Notes: generated by a model from the letters alone, not told the origin. DNA of 64,000 nt from Bacillus sp. Marseille-Q1617 (GCF_903645295.1 NZ_CAHJXM010000001.1:1365501-1429500); one strand, 5' to 3'; counted from the stretch's first letter, positions 27,165 through 36,172 are shown. Translations and numbers: made by a program.

Positions 27165-27890
27165 TCAGCCAAACATCATTTTTAATGCACGTTTTAAATC
27201 GGGCTGCCAGTGTTTCCAGGTGTGGTCGCCGTCGAACTCTTCGTAGAAGGCCGAGAATTTCTTGTCGGTGAATAGTTCGTGAAGCTGGCGGTTGGGTGTT
27301 AAAAAGTCTTTCACTTTTCCATCGGTTGTTTTCACTTCTGTTTCTTTGTTTCCGATTATATGATAGATATTCAATAAGTGAGGCTGTAAGAAATGATCAA
27401 CTTCGTCCAGTACTTTTTCATTTACCAAAGGTGACTGAAGAATCACTTTGCCAAAGGTGTTCGGATATTTTAAAGCTGTCATTAGCGAGACGGTCGCTGC
27501 TAACGAATCTCCGATGAGGGCTCTTCCCATACCCATATGATATGTTGGGTAATGCTCATCCAGATAAGGAACGAGTTCATGAGCTAAAAAACGGATGTAA
27601 GCATCGTTTTCTTCTCCGTGGGGGTGATACTTCCTTCTTCTATCTTCTACATCTTTATAAGGGACGCCCACGATGATCATGTTTTCTATCTCTTTATTAC
27701 CCAATAATTCATCTGCAAGACGGGGGATCCTTCCCAGTTGAAAATAGTCCTTGCCGTCCTGGGCAATCAACAATGAATATTTATAAAGAGGGGAAAATGT
27801 GGCAGGGAGATAAACCAGCATTTTCATATCCTCATTTAATTCTTTACTGTAAAGGTTTAATTCGTTGATGGTGCCTCTATTTACAGTCAT
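27165..27890 (-). CDS. yjcH: Putative esterase YjcH
   Basis: An alpha/beta-hydrolase of the enterochelin-esterase-like family, 241 residues. The nucleophile elbow is in LIGDSLAATVS (GxSxx) and a late His occurs in FDGDHTWKHW, giving a plausible Ser-Asp-His triad. B. subtilis YjcH is in the same order after yjcG. No signal peptide, so cytoplasmic. Its GAGGGTTATG-type start region is clear. Confidence 0.88.
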   Translation of the reverse strand: MTVNRGTINELNLYSKELNEDMKMLVYLPATFSPLYKYSLLIAQDGKDYFQLGRIPRLADELLGNKEIENMIIVGVPYKDVEDRRRKYHPHGEENDAYIRFLAHELVPYLDEHYPTYHMGMGRALIGDSLAATVSLMTALKYPNTFGKVILQSPLVNEKVLDEVDHFLQPHLLNIYHIIGNKETEVKTTDGKVKDFLTPNRQLHELFTDKKFSAFYEEFDGDHTWKHWQPDLKRALKMMFG

Positions 27891-28036
27891 ACATAACCCT
27901 CCTGTTTCTCTCGATAACGTTTACAAAAAGATTGTATCACAATCTTCCTTGTAAATCCTTTAAGCAGATTAGGATACGAATATTCGAAAAACTGTTATAA
28001 TTATTACAGAAGTCAAGCCGGAAAGGGGTACATACA

Positions 28037-28591
28037 ATGCATAAGCCGATTCATTCAAAAGAAGTGACGAAAGCTGCCCTTCAGAAACTTCAGGATAGAG
28101 GGGTTACAATAGAAGATATTGCGGAAATCGTGTATGAAATGCAGTTTCCCTATCATTCTGAGTTGGAAATGGAGGACTGTATCGATAGCGTAAAGAAAGT
28201 GCTCCTAAAAAGAGAAATTCAGCATGCCATTTTAGTTGGGGTGGAATTGGATCAGCTCGCTGAAAGAAAAATGCTGTCCGAACCCCTCCAGTCGATCGTA
28301 GAAACCGACGAAGGCCTGTTCGGGGTAGATGAAACCATCGCCCTTGGTGCTGCACTGGGTTACGGTAGCATAGCGGTCACTACTTTCGGCCACTTGGATA
28401 AAAACAAGATAGGGATCATCCACGATCTGGATACAAAAAGAGGGAAAGGGATTCATACCTTCCTTGATGACATCGTGGCAAGCATAGCGGCAAACGCTTC
28501 CTCCAGGATTGCGCACAGCTTAAGGGATAAGGAAGAAAATATTTCAAGCGAAGATAAAAAGCAATTCGAAGATGAAGAATTAATCGGGTGA
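28037..28591 (+). CDS. PgpA-type phosphatase (YutG-like)
   Basis: A 184-residue protein of the phosphatidylglycerophosphatase A family. The signature is seen in LFGVDETIALGAALGYGSIAVT followed by TFGHLDKNKIGIIHDLD. YutG-like proteins in Gram-positives lack the membrane helices of E. coli PgpA and their substrate is not settled. GAAAGGGG precedes the ATG. Monocistronic. Confidence 0.85.
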   Translation: MHKPIHSKEVTKAALQKLQDRGVTIEDIAEIVYEMQFPYHSELEMEDCIDSVKKVLLKREIQHAILVGVELDQLAERKMLSEPLQSIVETDEGLFGVDETIALGAALGYGSIAVTTFGHLDKNKIGIIHDLDTKRGKGIHTFLDDIVASIAANASSRIAHSLRDKEENISSEDKKQFEDEELIG

Positions 28592-28614
28592 ATATTTCTG
28601 ATATATAACAGGTT

Positions 28615-28650
28615 GACTGAAGGAACTATGAGTTTCTTCAGTCTTTTTTA
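28615..28650 (+). terminator. Terminator of the PgpA-like gene
   Basis: GACTGAAG pairs with CTTCAGTC, followed by six Ts. Confidence 0.85.
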
Positions 28651-28693
28651 TGTGGACATTCATCTGTTCCGGGTGAATGGTAATGAGTCAACC

Positions 28694-28708
28694 TGAAAAC
28701 GCTTTATA
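28694..28708. promoter_or_regulatory. cre-like site upstream of the TAXI-TRAP operon
   Basis: TGAAAACGCTTTATA closely fits the CcpA operator core TGWAARCGYTWNCW, differing at the last positions. It lies 26 bp upstream of a TTGACA box. Upstream placement can mean activation or repression by CcpA. Confidence 0.6.
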
Positions 28709-28733
28709 CATTTTCCATGCATTTTACAAATCG

Positions 28734-28761
28734 TTGACATGTTGAAAAGATAGGGTAAATA
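28734..28761 (+). promoter_or_regulatory. Candidate upstream promoter of the TRAP operon
   Basis: TTGACA is followed after 16 bp by TAAATA, downstream of the cre-like site. Confidence 0.4.
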
Positions 28762-28833
28762 AGATGTTTTATAGATTTGTTGTATGACGCTGAGGTTTTT
28801 TTATGAAAAATTTTATAAGTTTATGTAACCCGT

Positions 28834-28864
28834 TTGACAAGAATGTTACAGTTTGTGATACAAT
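28834..28864 (+). promoter_or_regulatory. Candidate proximal promoter of the TRAP operon
   Basis: TTGACA and TACAAT are separated by 19 bp, with TGA just before the -10 (extended -10). This is 42 bp upstream of the receptor start codon. Confidence 0.5.
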
Positions 28865-28905
28865 TGATTACGGGAAAGTAGAAAATTTAATAGGGGGATT
28901 AGATT

Positions 28906-29886
28906 ATGAAAAAACGCAGTTTATTCTTAAGCACTGCCCTTCTTCTCATTCTATCTGCCGTCCTGGCAGCATGCGGAGGCGGAGCCGGCGGAGGAGACGG
29001 TGATGAGAAAGTTGACTTCATCGGAATTGCCACAGGTGGAACAGGAGGTACATATTACCCGCTGGGAGGTACCTTTGCAAAAATTATTGAAGATGAAACC
29101 GGCATCAAAGCATCTGCTTCAACTTCAGGTGCATCAGCCGAAAATATGGCTTCAATCAAAGACGCTAAAACTGAAATTGCTTTTACACAAACAGATATAG
29201 CTTCATACGCTTCTGAAGGTACACAAATGTTCTCTGATAATAAAGTAGAGAACGCACGCGGAATCGCTACTTTATATCCTGAAACAATCCAGATCGTGAC
29301 AACTAAAGATTCAGGTATCAAATCGGTAGAGGATCTTAAAGGCAAAGTTGTTTCTGTAGGTGAAGCCGGTTCAGGTACTTTACTTAACGCCGAGCAAATC
29401 CTTGAGATTCACGGAATGAAACTTGAAGATCTTGAAGCACGCAATTTATCTTTCGATGATTCCACAACAGGTATCCAAGATGGAACAATCGATGCAGCAT
29501 TCATCACTTCAGGTACTCCAACAGGGGCGGTTGAAGGCTTGGCTGCAACTGAAGATATCACAATCGTTCCGGTTGAATCTGCTAAAATTGCAGAGCTCAT
29601 CGAAAAATATCCATACTATGCTGAAGATGAAATTCCAGCAGGTACTTACAGTAAAGTGGAAGAAGCTGTAACAACCGTTGCAGTCCGTGCAATGTTGGTA
29701 ACGAATGCAGACATCTCAGAAGATGTTATTTACGATGTGACAAAAGCAATATTTGAAAATACAGACCAGATCACTCATGCCAAAGGGAAACTGATCAAAG
29801 CTGAAAATGGCTTAAAAGGTATGGGTATCGAATTGCATCCGGGTGCAAAAAAATACTTTGATGAAAAAGGTATTTCAGCAGAATAA
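28906..29886 (+). CDS. TAXI-type TRAP transporter solute-binding lipoprotein
   Basis: Extracytoplasmic receptor of the TRAP-TAXI family, 326 residues. The lipoprotein signal ends LAACGGG. The mature part begins FIGIATGGTGGTYYPLGG, the family hallmark, and contains GEAGSGTLLNAEQIL. Such receptors bind small organic anions such as glutamate or C4-dicarboxylates. TAGGGGG precedes the ATG. First gene of a three-gene operon with a DUF1850 protein and a fused permease. Confidence 0.94.
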   Translation: MKKRSLFLSTALLLILSAVLAACGGGAGGGDGDEKVDFIGIATGGTGGTYYPLGGTFAKIIEDETGIKASASTSGASAENMASIKDAKTEIAFTQTDIASYASEGTQMFSDNKVENARGIATLYPETIQIVTTKDSGIKSVEDLKGKVVSVGEAGSGTLLNAEQILEIHGMKLEDLEARNLSFDDSTTGIQDGTIDAAFITSGTPTGAVEGLAATEDITIVPVESAKIAELIEKYPYYAEDEIPAGTYSKVEEAVTTVAVRAMLVTNADISEDVIYDVTKAIFENTDQITHAKGKLIKAENGLKGMGIELHPGAKKYFDEKGISAE

Positions 29887-29974
29887 TTGATACACCCCGA
29901 GATGGAACAAAGGATAGGCCGCTAATCACGGTCTATTCTTTTGTTTTGAAGAAACGGAAAGGGGAGAGTACTTT

Positions 29975-30496
29975 ATGAAAAAGAAATATTTAATAGTGGC
30001 GACTCTCCTCTTTCTTTTTTTCTTATCCATCATCTTTCTTCCTTTACAATCATTCCTGGTCATAGAGCCGAGGGATGCTGCTGGAAATCCCGCTTATTTC
30101 TCAATCAGTAAAAATAAGGTCTTTTCTATCCGCTATACTCATTCCATTCACCTATCAGAGGTAGAGGAGTTCTATCGCCAGACATCTTCTAATAAAATTC
30201 AGCAAACAAAACTATTGTATGAAGATACAGCAATTGGAATGCCTTCAAATGCAGAACGCGAAGAAGTATTCGAGAGAACAAAAGATGGCAAGTATCTTAT
30301 TTCGAATATGAACAGAAGATTTTCTTACATCGATATCCGCATCGGGGAAGTGGTTGCCAATCACCGGCTTGTATATAAAGGTGACGTGTTTCCACTGAAA
30401 AAGTATTTTGATGAAGGATCCGTGGTGAGAGTACAGTTTAAAAAAGTTTCGTTATTCAGCCAATGGAAAGGAGTGACTGTTGTTGGACAAGGATAA
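29975..30496 (+). CDS. DUF1850 protein of the TRAP operon
   Basis: A 173-residue protein with one N-terminal membrane helix (about 5-27) and a small exposed domain containing SIRYTHSIHLSEVEEFYR, typical of DUF1850. Members are encoded between TAXI receptor and fused permease genes in Firmicutes; the role is unknown. AAAGGGGAGAG precedes the ATG. It overlaps the permease start by 17 bp. Confidence 0.88.
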   Translation: MKKKYLIVATLLFLFFLSIIFLPLQSFLVIEPRDAAGNPAYFSISKNKVFSIRYTHSIHLSEVEEFYRQTSSNKIQQTKLLYEDTAIGMPSNAEREEVFERTKDGKYLISNMNRRFSYIDIRIGEVVANHRLVYKGDVFPLKKYFDEGSVVRVQFKKVSLFSQWKGVTVVGQG

Positions 30497-32468
30497 AAAG
30501 TTTGACTCGCTTACTGCAGAACAACAACAAGAATTATTAGAAAAGTACGATCCTGAATCTTCAACAAGAAAATTGGAACATGGCATGTTTAAGTGGGTCA
30601 TATTTTTTGGCCTGTTAGCATTCTCATTATTTCAATTAACAGCATCGATTTTTCAATTCATACCGAGGCAATTATTGCTATCTATTCATTTAGGATTTGC
30701 ATTATCCCTTGTATTTCTTCTTTTCCCTGCGAGGAAAAAGAATGTGAAATTGAATAAGCTGGCTTGGTATGACATCGTGCTGGCGGCAATTTCTGTAGGG
30801 ATCGGTGCTTATTGGCCGATTATGCAGGATGATATCGTCAGCAGAGTAGGACTTATGACAAGTCTGGACTTTTATGTCGGGTTGGCGGCCATCCTATTGG
30901 TTTTGGAAGCAACAAGACGTGCCGTCGGATTGCCGATTACGATTATTTCCTCAGCCTTCCTTCTATATATGTATTATGGAAGACAGATGCCGGGATTCCT
31001 TGCGCATCGCGGATATGATCTGGATGACATTGTAAAGACAATGTTCTTCACTTCCGAAGGGATACTAGGAACGCCTTTATACGTTTCTGCTACATTTATC
31101 TTCTTATTCCTGTTGTTTGGAGCCTTTTTAGTGAAAACAGGGGTAGGTCAATATTTTAATGACTTAGCTGTTTCGATTGCAGGTAAGCGTACGGGAGGAC
31201 CTGCGAAGGTTGCCATCTTCTCGAGTGCTTTGCAGGGAACAATCAGCGGGAGTTCAGTAGCTAACGTGGTAACATCGGGCTCATTCACGATACCAATGAT
31301 GAAAAAGCTTGGCTATCGAAAAGAGTTTGCAGGAGGCGTTGAGGCAGCCGCTTCGACTGGGGGTCAGCTTATGCCGCCGATCATGGGGGCTGCAGCCTTC
31401 CTGATGGTCGAATTCATCGGCGGAATCTCTTATTGGGATATTGCTAAAGCTGCGGCTATTCCAGCCGTTCTCTATTTCACAGGTATTTGGATTATGACTC
31501 ATTTTGAAGCAAAACGTTTAGGGTTGCGTGGTCTTTCTGATGAAGAGATGCCGAATCGCAGGGAAGTGCTTAAGAAGATTTATCTGCTGCTTCCTATATT
31601 GACAGTCATTATCCTTCTGGTAAGCGGAATGAGTGTCATGAGGGCGGCACTTTGGTCGATCGTTGCCACCATCGCGATCAGTGCAATCAGGAAAGACACT
31701 AGAATTGGGTTCAAAGATGCTGTCGATGCACTAGTGGATGGTGCGAGAACCGCCTTGTCAGTAGCAGTTGCAACAGCAGCCGCTGGTATTATTGTCGGTG
31801 TTGTAACAAAGACAGGATTAGGCTTGACATTAGCTAATGGTCTGGTTGATTTAGCAGCTGATTTAACCAACTCAGCTCAAGGAAAACTTCTTTTGACACT
31901 ATTATTTACCATGATTGCATCGATTGTGCTTGGTATGGGTTCTCCGACAACTGCCAACTACGTCATTACATCAACCATAGCGGCACCGGCAATTATCTTA
32001 CTGGGTGCGCCTGAACTTTCAGCTCACTTATTCGTTTTCTATTTTGGAATTATTGCGGATATCACGCCTCCGGTTGCTCTCGCAGCCTTTGCGGCAGCCG
32101 GGGTATCAGGCGGGGAACCGATACGGACCGGTGTCAATTCAGCGAAGCTGGCTATCGCTGCTTTCATCATTCCGTATATGTTCGTGCTGTCACCAGAATT
32201 GCTTATGATCGATACGACCATACCTCAGTTGTTATGGGTTGTATTCACAGCGATAACTGGTATGATTGCTATCGGCGCAGGTATGATCGGTTACTGGTTC
32301 CGCAGATTGTACGTGATAGAACGATTCCTTTGTGTGGCAGCCGGGATCATGCTGATCTACCCTGAAGGGATGAGTGACATCATCGGCTTGGTTTCATTTG
32401 CCGTTTTATTAGCCATTCAGTTCTTCATTAAAAGGGAAGATAAACGTCCAAAAGAAGCGACTGCATAA
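30480..32468 (+). CDS. TRAP transporter fused permease (4TM/12TM)
   Basis: The 662-residue membrane component carries a DctQ-like four-helix part (about residues 35-180) fused to a DctM-like part of about twelve helices. DctM motifs include GTISGSSVANVVTSGSFTIP and GMGSPTTANYVI. With the receptor it would drive Na+-coupled uptake of an organic acid. Translation starts at TTG (30480 or 30483) after GGAGTG, inside the DUF1850 gene, so it is coupled. Confidence 0.94.
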   Translation: MLDKDKKFDSLTAEQQQELLEKYDPESSTRKLEHGMFKWVIFFGLLAFSLFQLTASIFQFIPRQLLLSIHLGFALSLVFLLFPARKKNVKLNKLAWYDIVLAAISVGIGAYWPIMQDDIVSRVGLMTSLDFYVGLAAILLVLEATRRAVGLPITIISSAFLLYMYYGRQMPGFLAHRGYDLDDIVKTMFFTSEGILGTPLYVSATFIFLFLLFGAFLVKTGVGQYFNDLAVSIAGKRTGGPAKVAIFSSALQGTISGSSVANVVTSGSFTIPMMKKLGYRKEFAGGVEAAASTGGQLMPPIMGAAAFLMVEFIGGISYWDIAKAAAIPAVLYFTGIWIMTHFEAKRLGLRGLSDEEMPNRREVLKKIYLLLPILTVIILLVSGMSVMRAALWSIVATIAISAIRKDTRIGFKDAVDALVDGARTALSVAVATAAAGIIVGVVTKTGLGLTLANGLVDLAADLTNSAQGKLLLTLLFTMIASIVLGMGSPTTANYVITSTIAAPAIILLGAPELSAHLFVFYFGIIADITPPVALAAFAAAGVSGGEPIRTGVNSAKLAIAAFIIPYMFVLSPELLMIDTTIPQLLWVVFTAITGMIAIGAGMIGYWFRRLYVIERFLCVAAGIMLIYPEGMSDIIGLVSFAVLLAIQFFIKREDKRPKEATA

Positions 32469-32469
32469 T

Positions 32470-32511
32470 GAAAAACAGAGGATAACCACATAGGTCATCC
32501 TCTGTTTTTTA
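32470..32511. terminator. Terminator of the TRAP operon
   Basis: AAAACAGAGGAT pairs with ATCCTCTGTTTT, with T-runs on both strands. It also serves the converging gene. Confidence 0.85.
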
Positions 32512-32736
32512 TTGGCTATGTGAACGACTTTGTAGATTGATTAGCGGGTAAGCAGCTAAAATACATTCGATACGAAAAGTCCGGAACTGTTTTCGAAGGA
32601 AGCAATAGGCAACGACAGTGTCCAGATTCATTTTCTTAATGATGATTTTTCTTTTAGTAGGTTTATTAGTGCTGGCAATATAAATGATTTCAATCGGCAA
32701 TTGTTCAGTTAATGAACGGGTAAAAAGTTTGTTCAT
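32509..32736 (-). CDS. Small WYL-like domain protein
   Basis: A 75-residue protein with the pattern IEIIYIASTNKPTKRKIIIK and later AYCFLRKQFRTFRIECILAA. This resembles a stand-alone WYL-type beta-barrel domain, usually a ligand-sensing part of transcription regulators. No DNA-binding domain is attached. The ATG at 32736 has AAAGGA upstream. Family assignment is by eye. Confidence 0.65.
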   Translation of the reverse strand: MNKLFTRSLTEQLPIEIIYIASTNKPTKRKIIIKKMNLDTVVAYCFLRKQFRTFRIECILAAYPLINLQSRSHSQ

Positions 32737-32838
32737 CCTGATCATCCTTTCAGGCAGGGTATTAATAGTCTATGCGAACATTCGTTCTCTTATACAGTTA
32801 CTCTATAAAATTTTCGACAAAATTTCCATAAGAACTTA

Positions 32839-32866
32839 TTGACATTCCTTCCATCCGCGATATAAT
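32839..32866 (+). promoter_or_regulatory. Consensus promoter of tRNA-Val
   Basis: TTGACA and TATAAT, both perfect, are separated by 16 bp and end 20 bp before the tRNA gene. Confidence 0.85.
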
Positions 32867-32885
32867 AATAAATGTAGTTTAAATC

Positions 32886-32958
32886 GATCTGTTAGCTCAG
32901 CTGGGAGAGCATCACCTTGACAGGGTGGGGGTCGGGGGTTCAAGTCCCTCACAGGTCA
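32886..32958 (+). tRNA. tRNA-Val(GAC)
   Basis: A 73-nt cloverleaf. The acceptor stem GATCTGT/ACAGGTC has discriminator A. The D arm contains TAGCTCAGCTGGGAGAGC. The anticodon stem TCACC/GGTGG encloses the loop TTGACAG with anticodon GAC. The T loop is TTCAAGT. The 3' CCA is not encoded. It is a single, isolated tRNA gene with its own promoter and terminator. Confidence 0.95.
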
Positions 32959-33000
32959 TAAATTGAAATGTCCAGACAACCTGCGCGCTGGAGATAGACA

Positions 33001-33043
33001 AAAAGCCGCTGTCCATTCAAAAAATGGACAGCGGCTTTTTTAT
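33001..33043 (+). terminator. Terminator of tRNA-Val
   Basis: AAAGCCGCTGTCCATT pairs with AATGGACAGCGGCTTT, followed by Ts. Confidence 0.85.
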
Positions 33044-33066
33044 CCAGTCATACCGAAATATAAAAA

Positions 33067-33100
33067 GTAAAAAAGCTGCAGATTAATCGGTCTGCAGCTT
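33067..33100 (-). terminator. Terminator of the 58-residue protein gene
   Basis: AAGCTGCAGA pairs with TCTGCAGCTT; on the minus strand TTTTTT follows. Confidence 0.8.
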
Positions 33101-33107
33101 CAGGCTA

Positions 33108-33284
33108 TTATTCACCTTTGGTTAATTCCTCTTCAAAGAAAAACGTACCTGGATGTTCTTTGACAATATATGAGTAGCGTTTCATGTTTTTTACGTACTG
33201 GGATTTCAGGATGGTGACCGTTTCCCCGGTTTCTTTAATCGTGACAGCAGATCCATTGCTAAACTGACTTTTAGTGGATTTCAT
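33108..33284 (-). CDS. 58-residue protein with SH3-like pattern, unknown
   Basis: A small soluble protein beginning MKSTKSQFSNGSAVTIKETG, with alternating beta-strand pattern and an acidic end EEELTKGE. AAAGGAAG lies six bases before the ATG. A dedicated terminator supports a real gene. No family recognised with certainty. Confidence 0.6.
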   Translation of the reverse strand: MKSTKSQFSNGSAVTIKETGETVTILKSQYVKNMKRYSYIVKEHPGTFFFEEELTKGE

Positions 33285-33434
33285 ATGACACTTCCTTTCA
33301 ACTTCTTTCATTATACCACATAAAATCTCAAGAATTTGCTGAAACAGTAGCGGCAATTTATGCGACTTTTTTCATCAAGTTAATCGATACGAAATAGTAA
33401 GTCGTCTGACTTTATCAAGTGGGCTTTTGTTTAC

Positions 33435-33463
33435 TTGATTATTTTCGAGAATCCTGTTATTCT
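33435..33463 (+). promoter_or_regulatory. Candidate promoter of the csp gene
   Basis: TTGATT and TATTCT with a 17-bp spacer, giving a 5' leader of about 105 nt. Confidence 0.45.
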
Positions 33464-33544
33464 ATAGAAGAATTATTTTTGTCCGGTATACGAGGGAAGA
33501 ACAAGATTTGGTTTTCACCTGATATCGCAAGAATAGTAATACAT

Positions 33545-33561
33545 TGTGTGGTAAGCACACA
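33545..33561 (+). promoter_or_regulatory. Hairpin just before the csp ribosome-binding site
   Basis: TGTGTG pairs with CACACA around a GTAAG loop and sits directly upstream of AGGAGG. Long structured leaders are usual for cold-shock genes and can respond to temperature. Confidence 0.45.
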
Positions 33562-33577
33562 CTAGGAGGCATTTTTC

Positions 33578-33778
33578 ATGGAAAATGGTAAAGTAAAATG
33601 GTTTAACGCAGAAAAAGGTTTTGGATTCATCGAAGTAGAAGGTGGAGACGATGTATTCGTACACTTCTCAGCGATCCAAGGTGAAGGTTTCAAATCACTT
33701 GACGAAGGTCAAGAAGTTTCTTTCGACATCGAACAAGGTGCTCGTGGACCACAAGCAGCTAACGTTGTTAAGAAGTAA
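33578..33778 (+). CDS. Cold-shock protein (CspB/CspD type)
   Basis: A 66-residue single cold-shock domain. RNP1 is KGFGFIEV and RNP2 is VFVHFSAI, both intact, for single-stranded RNA and DNA binding as an RNA chaperone. TAGGAGG precedes the ATG. The ending [13 protein letters not shown] is typical of Bacillus Csp proteins. Which paralogue (CspB, C or D) cannot be said. Confidence 0.96.
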   Translation: MENGKVKWFNAEKGFGFIEVEGGDDVFVHFSAIQGEGFKSLDEGQEVSFDIEQGARGPQAANVVKK

Positions 33779-33794
33779 TTGATTTTAAACTTCC

Positions 33795-33829
33795 AAAACA
33801 GGCTCATCATTTGATGGGCCTGTTTTTTT
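33795..33829 (+). terminator. Terminator of csp
   Basis: AACAGGCTCATC pairs with GATGGGCCTGTT, followed by seven Ts. Confidence 0.85.
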
Positions 33830-33832
33830 GTG

Positions 33833-33870
33833 CAAAAAAAGAGTTCATGACAAAAAGCATGAACTCTTTT
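33833..33870 (-). terminator. Terminator of the 41-residue protein gene
   Basis: AAAGAGTTCATG pairs with CATGAACTCTTT; TTTTTTT follows on the minus strand. Confidence 0.8.
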
Positions 33871-33883
33871 AATGGATGAAATA

Positions 33884-34009
33884 TTATTTCTTTAAATCCT
33901 TCTTTGTTATTTCACTTCGGATGCCGGTTTCCTTAGAGAACTCAGCATCCGATTTCTTATTATTGGGATATTTATTTTTGCGTTCACGATTATCGTTTTT
34001 ATTTGTCAT
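33884..34009 (-). CDS. 41-residue charged protein, unknown function
   Basis: A short gene, MTNKNDNRERKNKYPNNKKS to the end TKKDLKK, preceded by GGAGGG at six bases and followed by a strong terminator. It is Lys/Asn/Arg-rich, without hydrophobic segments. Small basic proteins of this sort are often spore-associated in Bacillus, but nothing here proves it. Confidence 0.6.
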   Translation of the reverse strand: MTNKNDNRERKNKYPNNKKSDAEFSKETGIRSEITKKDLKK

Positions 34010-34171
34010 GAATGTCCCTCCATCCGATTCCTTATTTGATGCATTCTTATCTTGTTCAATTATGGTAAGGAATATGAATCCTGATTAATAAACAGAATCT
34101 TCCTAAAATTATTTCTTTTTGGTTCATTCACAGATAAAATAAAGATAGTACGTTATTTGGGGGATGAAAAA

Positions 34172-34939
34172 ATGAAGATCAAGGATTGTATAGCGATTGT
34201 TACCGGAGGTGCATCAGGCTTAGGTGAAGCCACTGTCCGAAATCTTATTGAAAAAGGGGCAAAGGCTTTCATATTAGACACCAACGAGGAAAAGGGAAGG
34301 ATGTTAAAGCAGGAATTAGGCGACAGGGTCGGTTTTCGTTCTACGGATGTGACCAACGAAAAAGACGTAGAATCGGCCTTAATGAATGCGATCGATTCGT
34401 TTGGAAGCATCAATATGGTTGTGAATTGTGCCGGGATTGCTCCACCTTCAAAAGTAGTTGGCAGGAAGGGTGTTCACTCCCTTGAGCGATTCTCCAAGGT
34501 GATTCAAATCAATTTAATCGGCACATTTAATGTCATTCGGTTAGCGGCTCAAAAAATGCAGAGCAATCAAGAAAATGAATATGGTGAGAGGGGACTAATC
34601 ATTAATACAGCTTCCGTGGCGGCTTTCGATGGGCAGATCGGTCAGGCAGCCTATAGTGCTTCAAAGGCCGGGGTTGCAGGCATGACGCTTCCGATAGCAA
34701 GAGAACTTGCCCGGGATGGAATCAGAGTGATGACAATCGCACCTGGATTATTTCATACGCCAATGTTCGACTCATTGCCTGAAGAGGCAAGAACTTCTTT
34801 AGGGAAGTCGGTCCCATTTCCACAAAGGCTTGGCTATCCGTCTGAGTATGCACAGCTTGTGGAAGCGATCATTGAAAATCCGATGCTGAACGGGGAAACG
34901 ATCAGATTGGACGGCGCCATTCGTATGCAGCCAAAATAG
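34172..34939 (+). CDS. SDR, 3-hydroxyacyl-CoA dehydrogenase type 2-like
   Basis: A short-chain dehydrogenase of 255 residues. It has the NAD-binding [11 protein letters not shown], a catalytic Ser in [10 protein letters not shown] and YSASK. The segment [16 protein letters not shown] resembles HSD10-type 3-hydroxy-2-methylbutyryl-CoA dehydrogenases. GGGGG precedes the ATG at 34172. First gene of a cassette with an acyl-CoA dehydrogenase and a thiolase, pointing to beta-oxidation of a short or branched acyl-CoA. Confidence 0.88.
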   Translation: MKIKDCIAIVTGGASGLGEATVRNLIEKGAKAFILDTNEEKGRMLKQELGDRVGFRSTDVTNEKDVESALMNAIDSFGSINMVVNCAGIAPPSKVVGRKGVHSLERFSKVIQINLIGTFNVIRLAAQKMQSNQENEYGERGLIINTASVAAFDGQIGQAAYSASKAGVAGMTLPIARELARDGIRVMTIAPGLFHTPMFDSLPEEARTSLGKSVPFPQRLGYPSEYAQLVEAIIENPMLNGETIRLDGAIRMQPK

Positions 34940-35014
34940 ATAAAAAACAAAAAACAAATATGAATGGACAGTCATTCATTTTTCAATTCAGCACTTAAGA
35001 AAGGGGAGAATGGT

Positions 35015-36160
35015 GTGGATCATCCATATCTGACGGAAGATCACGAAATATTTAGAAGCTCTCTTCGAAAATTTCTGCAGAAAGAGGCCGCCCCTAATTA
35101 TGAACAGTGGGAAAAGGACAGGATTGTGCCGAGATCCTTTTGGAAGAAGATGGGTAGTCAGGGCTTTCTGTGCCCGGACGTTGATGAACAATTCGGAGGC
35201 AGCGGTGTTGATTGGGGTTTCTCTGTCATCATTAACGAAGAATTGGAGCGCGTCGGGTCTGGTTTAATCGGGTTAGGCTTACACAATGATATTGTCGTAC
35301 CTTATATAAGCGAGTATGGAACTGAAGAACAAAAGAAACGCTGGCTGCAGTCATGTACAAGTGGTGATATGATAACAGCCATTGCAATGACTGAACCAGG
35401 TACGGGATCTGACTTGGCCGGGATCAATACGACTGCCAAACTAAATGGTGACCATTATATCGTGAATGGCCAAAAGACATTTATCACCAACGGTATTCAT
35501 TCTGACTTGGTTATAGTGGCATGTAAAACGGATACGGGAATCGTTCCCCCTCACAAAGGAATCAGCCTCCTGGCTATTGAAAGAGGCGCAGAGGGGTTCT
35601 CGAGGGGAAGAAAGCTTGAAAAGGTCGGCCTTCACTGCCAGGATACGGCTGAACTTATTTTTGAAGATTGTAAAGTGCATAAACAGAATCTAATCGGTGA
35701 GGAAGGTAAAGGGTTTCAATACCTTATGAAAAAGCTCCAGCAGGAACGACTGGTCGTGGCGATAGCGGCTCAAGTATCTTCTGAACATATGTTTTCACTG
35801 ACAATGGACTATATTAAAAGCCGCGAAGCTTTCGGCAAAGCAATAAGTCAATTTCAGCATATTCAATTTAAAATGGCGGAAATGGCAGCAGATATTGAGA
35901 TGGGGAGAGCATTTCTAGATGGATTGATTGCTGAACACATACAAGGAAAAGATGCAGTGACTAAAGTTTCAATGGCGAAATTCAAACTTACTGATATGTC
36001 CAGGAGGATTGCGGCAGAATGCATGCAGCTTCATGGTGGATATGGCTATATGGAGGAATATGAAATTGCCAGGAGGTATAGAGATGTGCCGGTCGCAAGT
36101 ATTTATGCAGGTACAAATGAAATCATGAAGGTGATCATTGCAAAGAATCTGGGGCTATAG
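35015..36160 (+). CDS. Acyl-CoA dehydrogenase
   Basis: FAD-dependent acyl-CoA dehydrogenase of 381 residues. AIAMTEPGTGSDLAGI is the first family signature. MQLHGGYGYMEEYEIARRYRD is the second. The catalytic Glu is in YAGTNEIMK. The start is set at GTG (35015) with AAGGGGAG upstream, giving the normal length; an ATG at 34964 would add 17 residues without a ribosome-binding site. It follows the SDR gene by about 75 bp. Confidence 0.93.
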   Translation: MDHPYLTEDHEIFRSSLRKFLQKEAAPNYEQWEKDRIVPRSFWKKMGSQGFLCPDVDEQFGGSGVDWGFSVIINEELERVGSGLIGLGLHNDIVVPYISEYGTEEQKKRWLQSCTSGDMITAIAMTEPGTGSDLAGINTTAKLNGDHYIVNGQKTFITNGIHSDLVIVACKTDTGIVPPHKGISLLAIERGAEGFSRGRKLEKVGLHCQDTAELIFEDCKVHKQNLIGEEGKGFQYLMKKLQQERLVVAIAAQVSSEHMFSLTMDYIKSREAFGKAISQFQHIQFKMAEMAADIEMGRAFLDGLIAEHIQGKDAVTKVSMAKFKLTDMSRRIAAECMQLHGGYGYMEEYEIARRYRDVPVASIYAGTNEIMKVIIAKNLGL

Positions 36161-36172
36161 AGGAGGAAGGTT

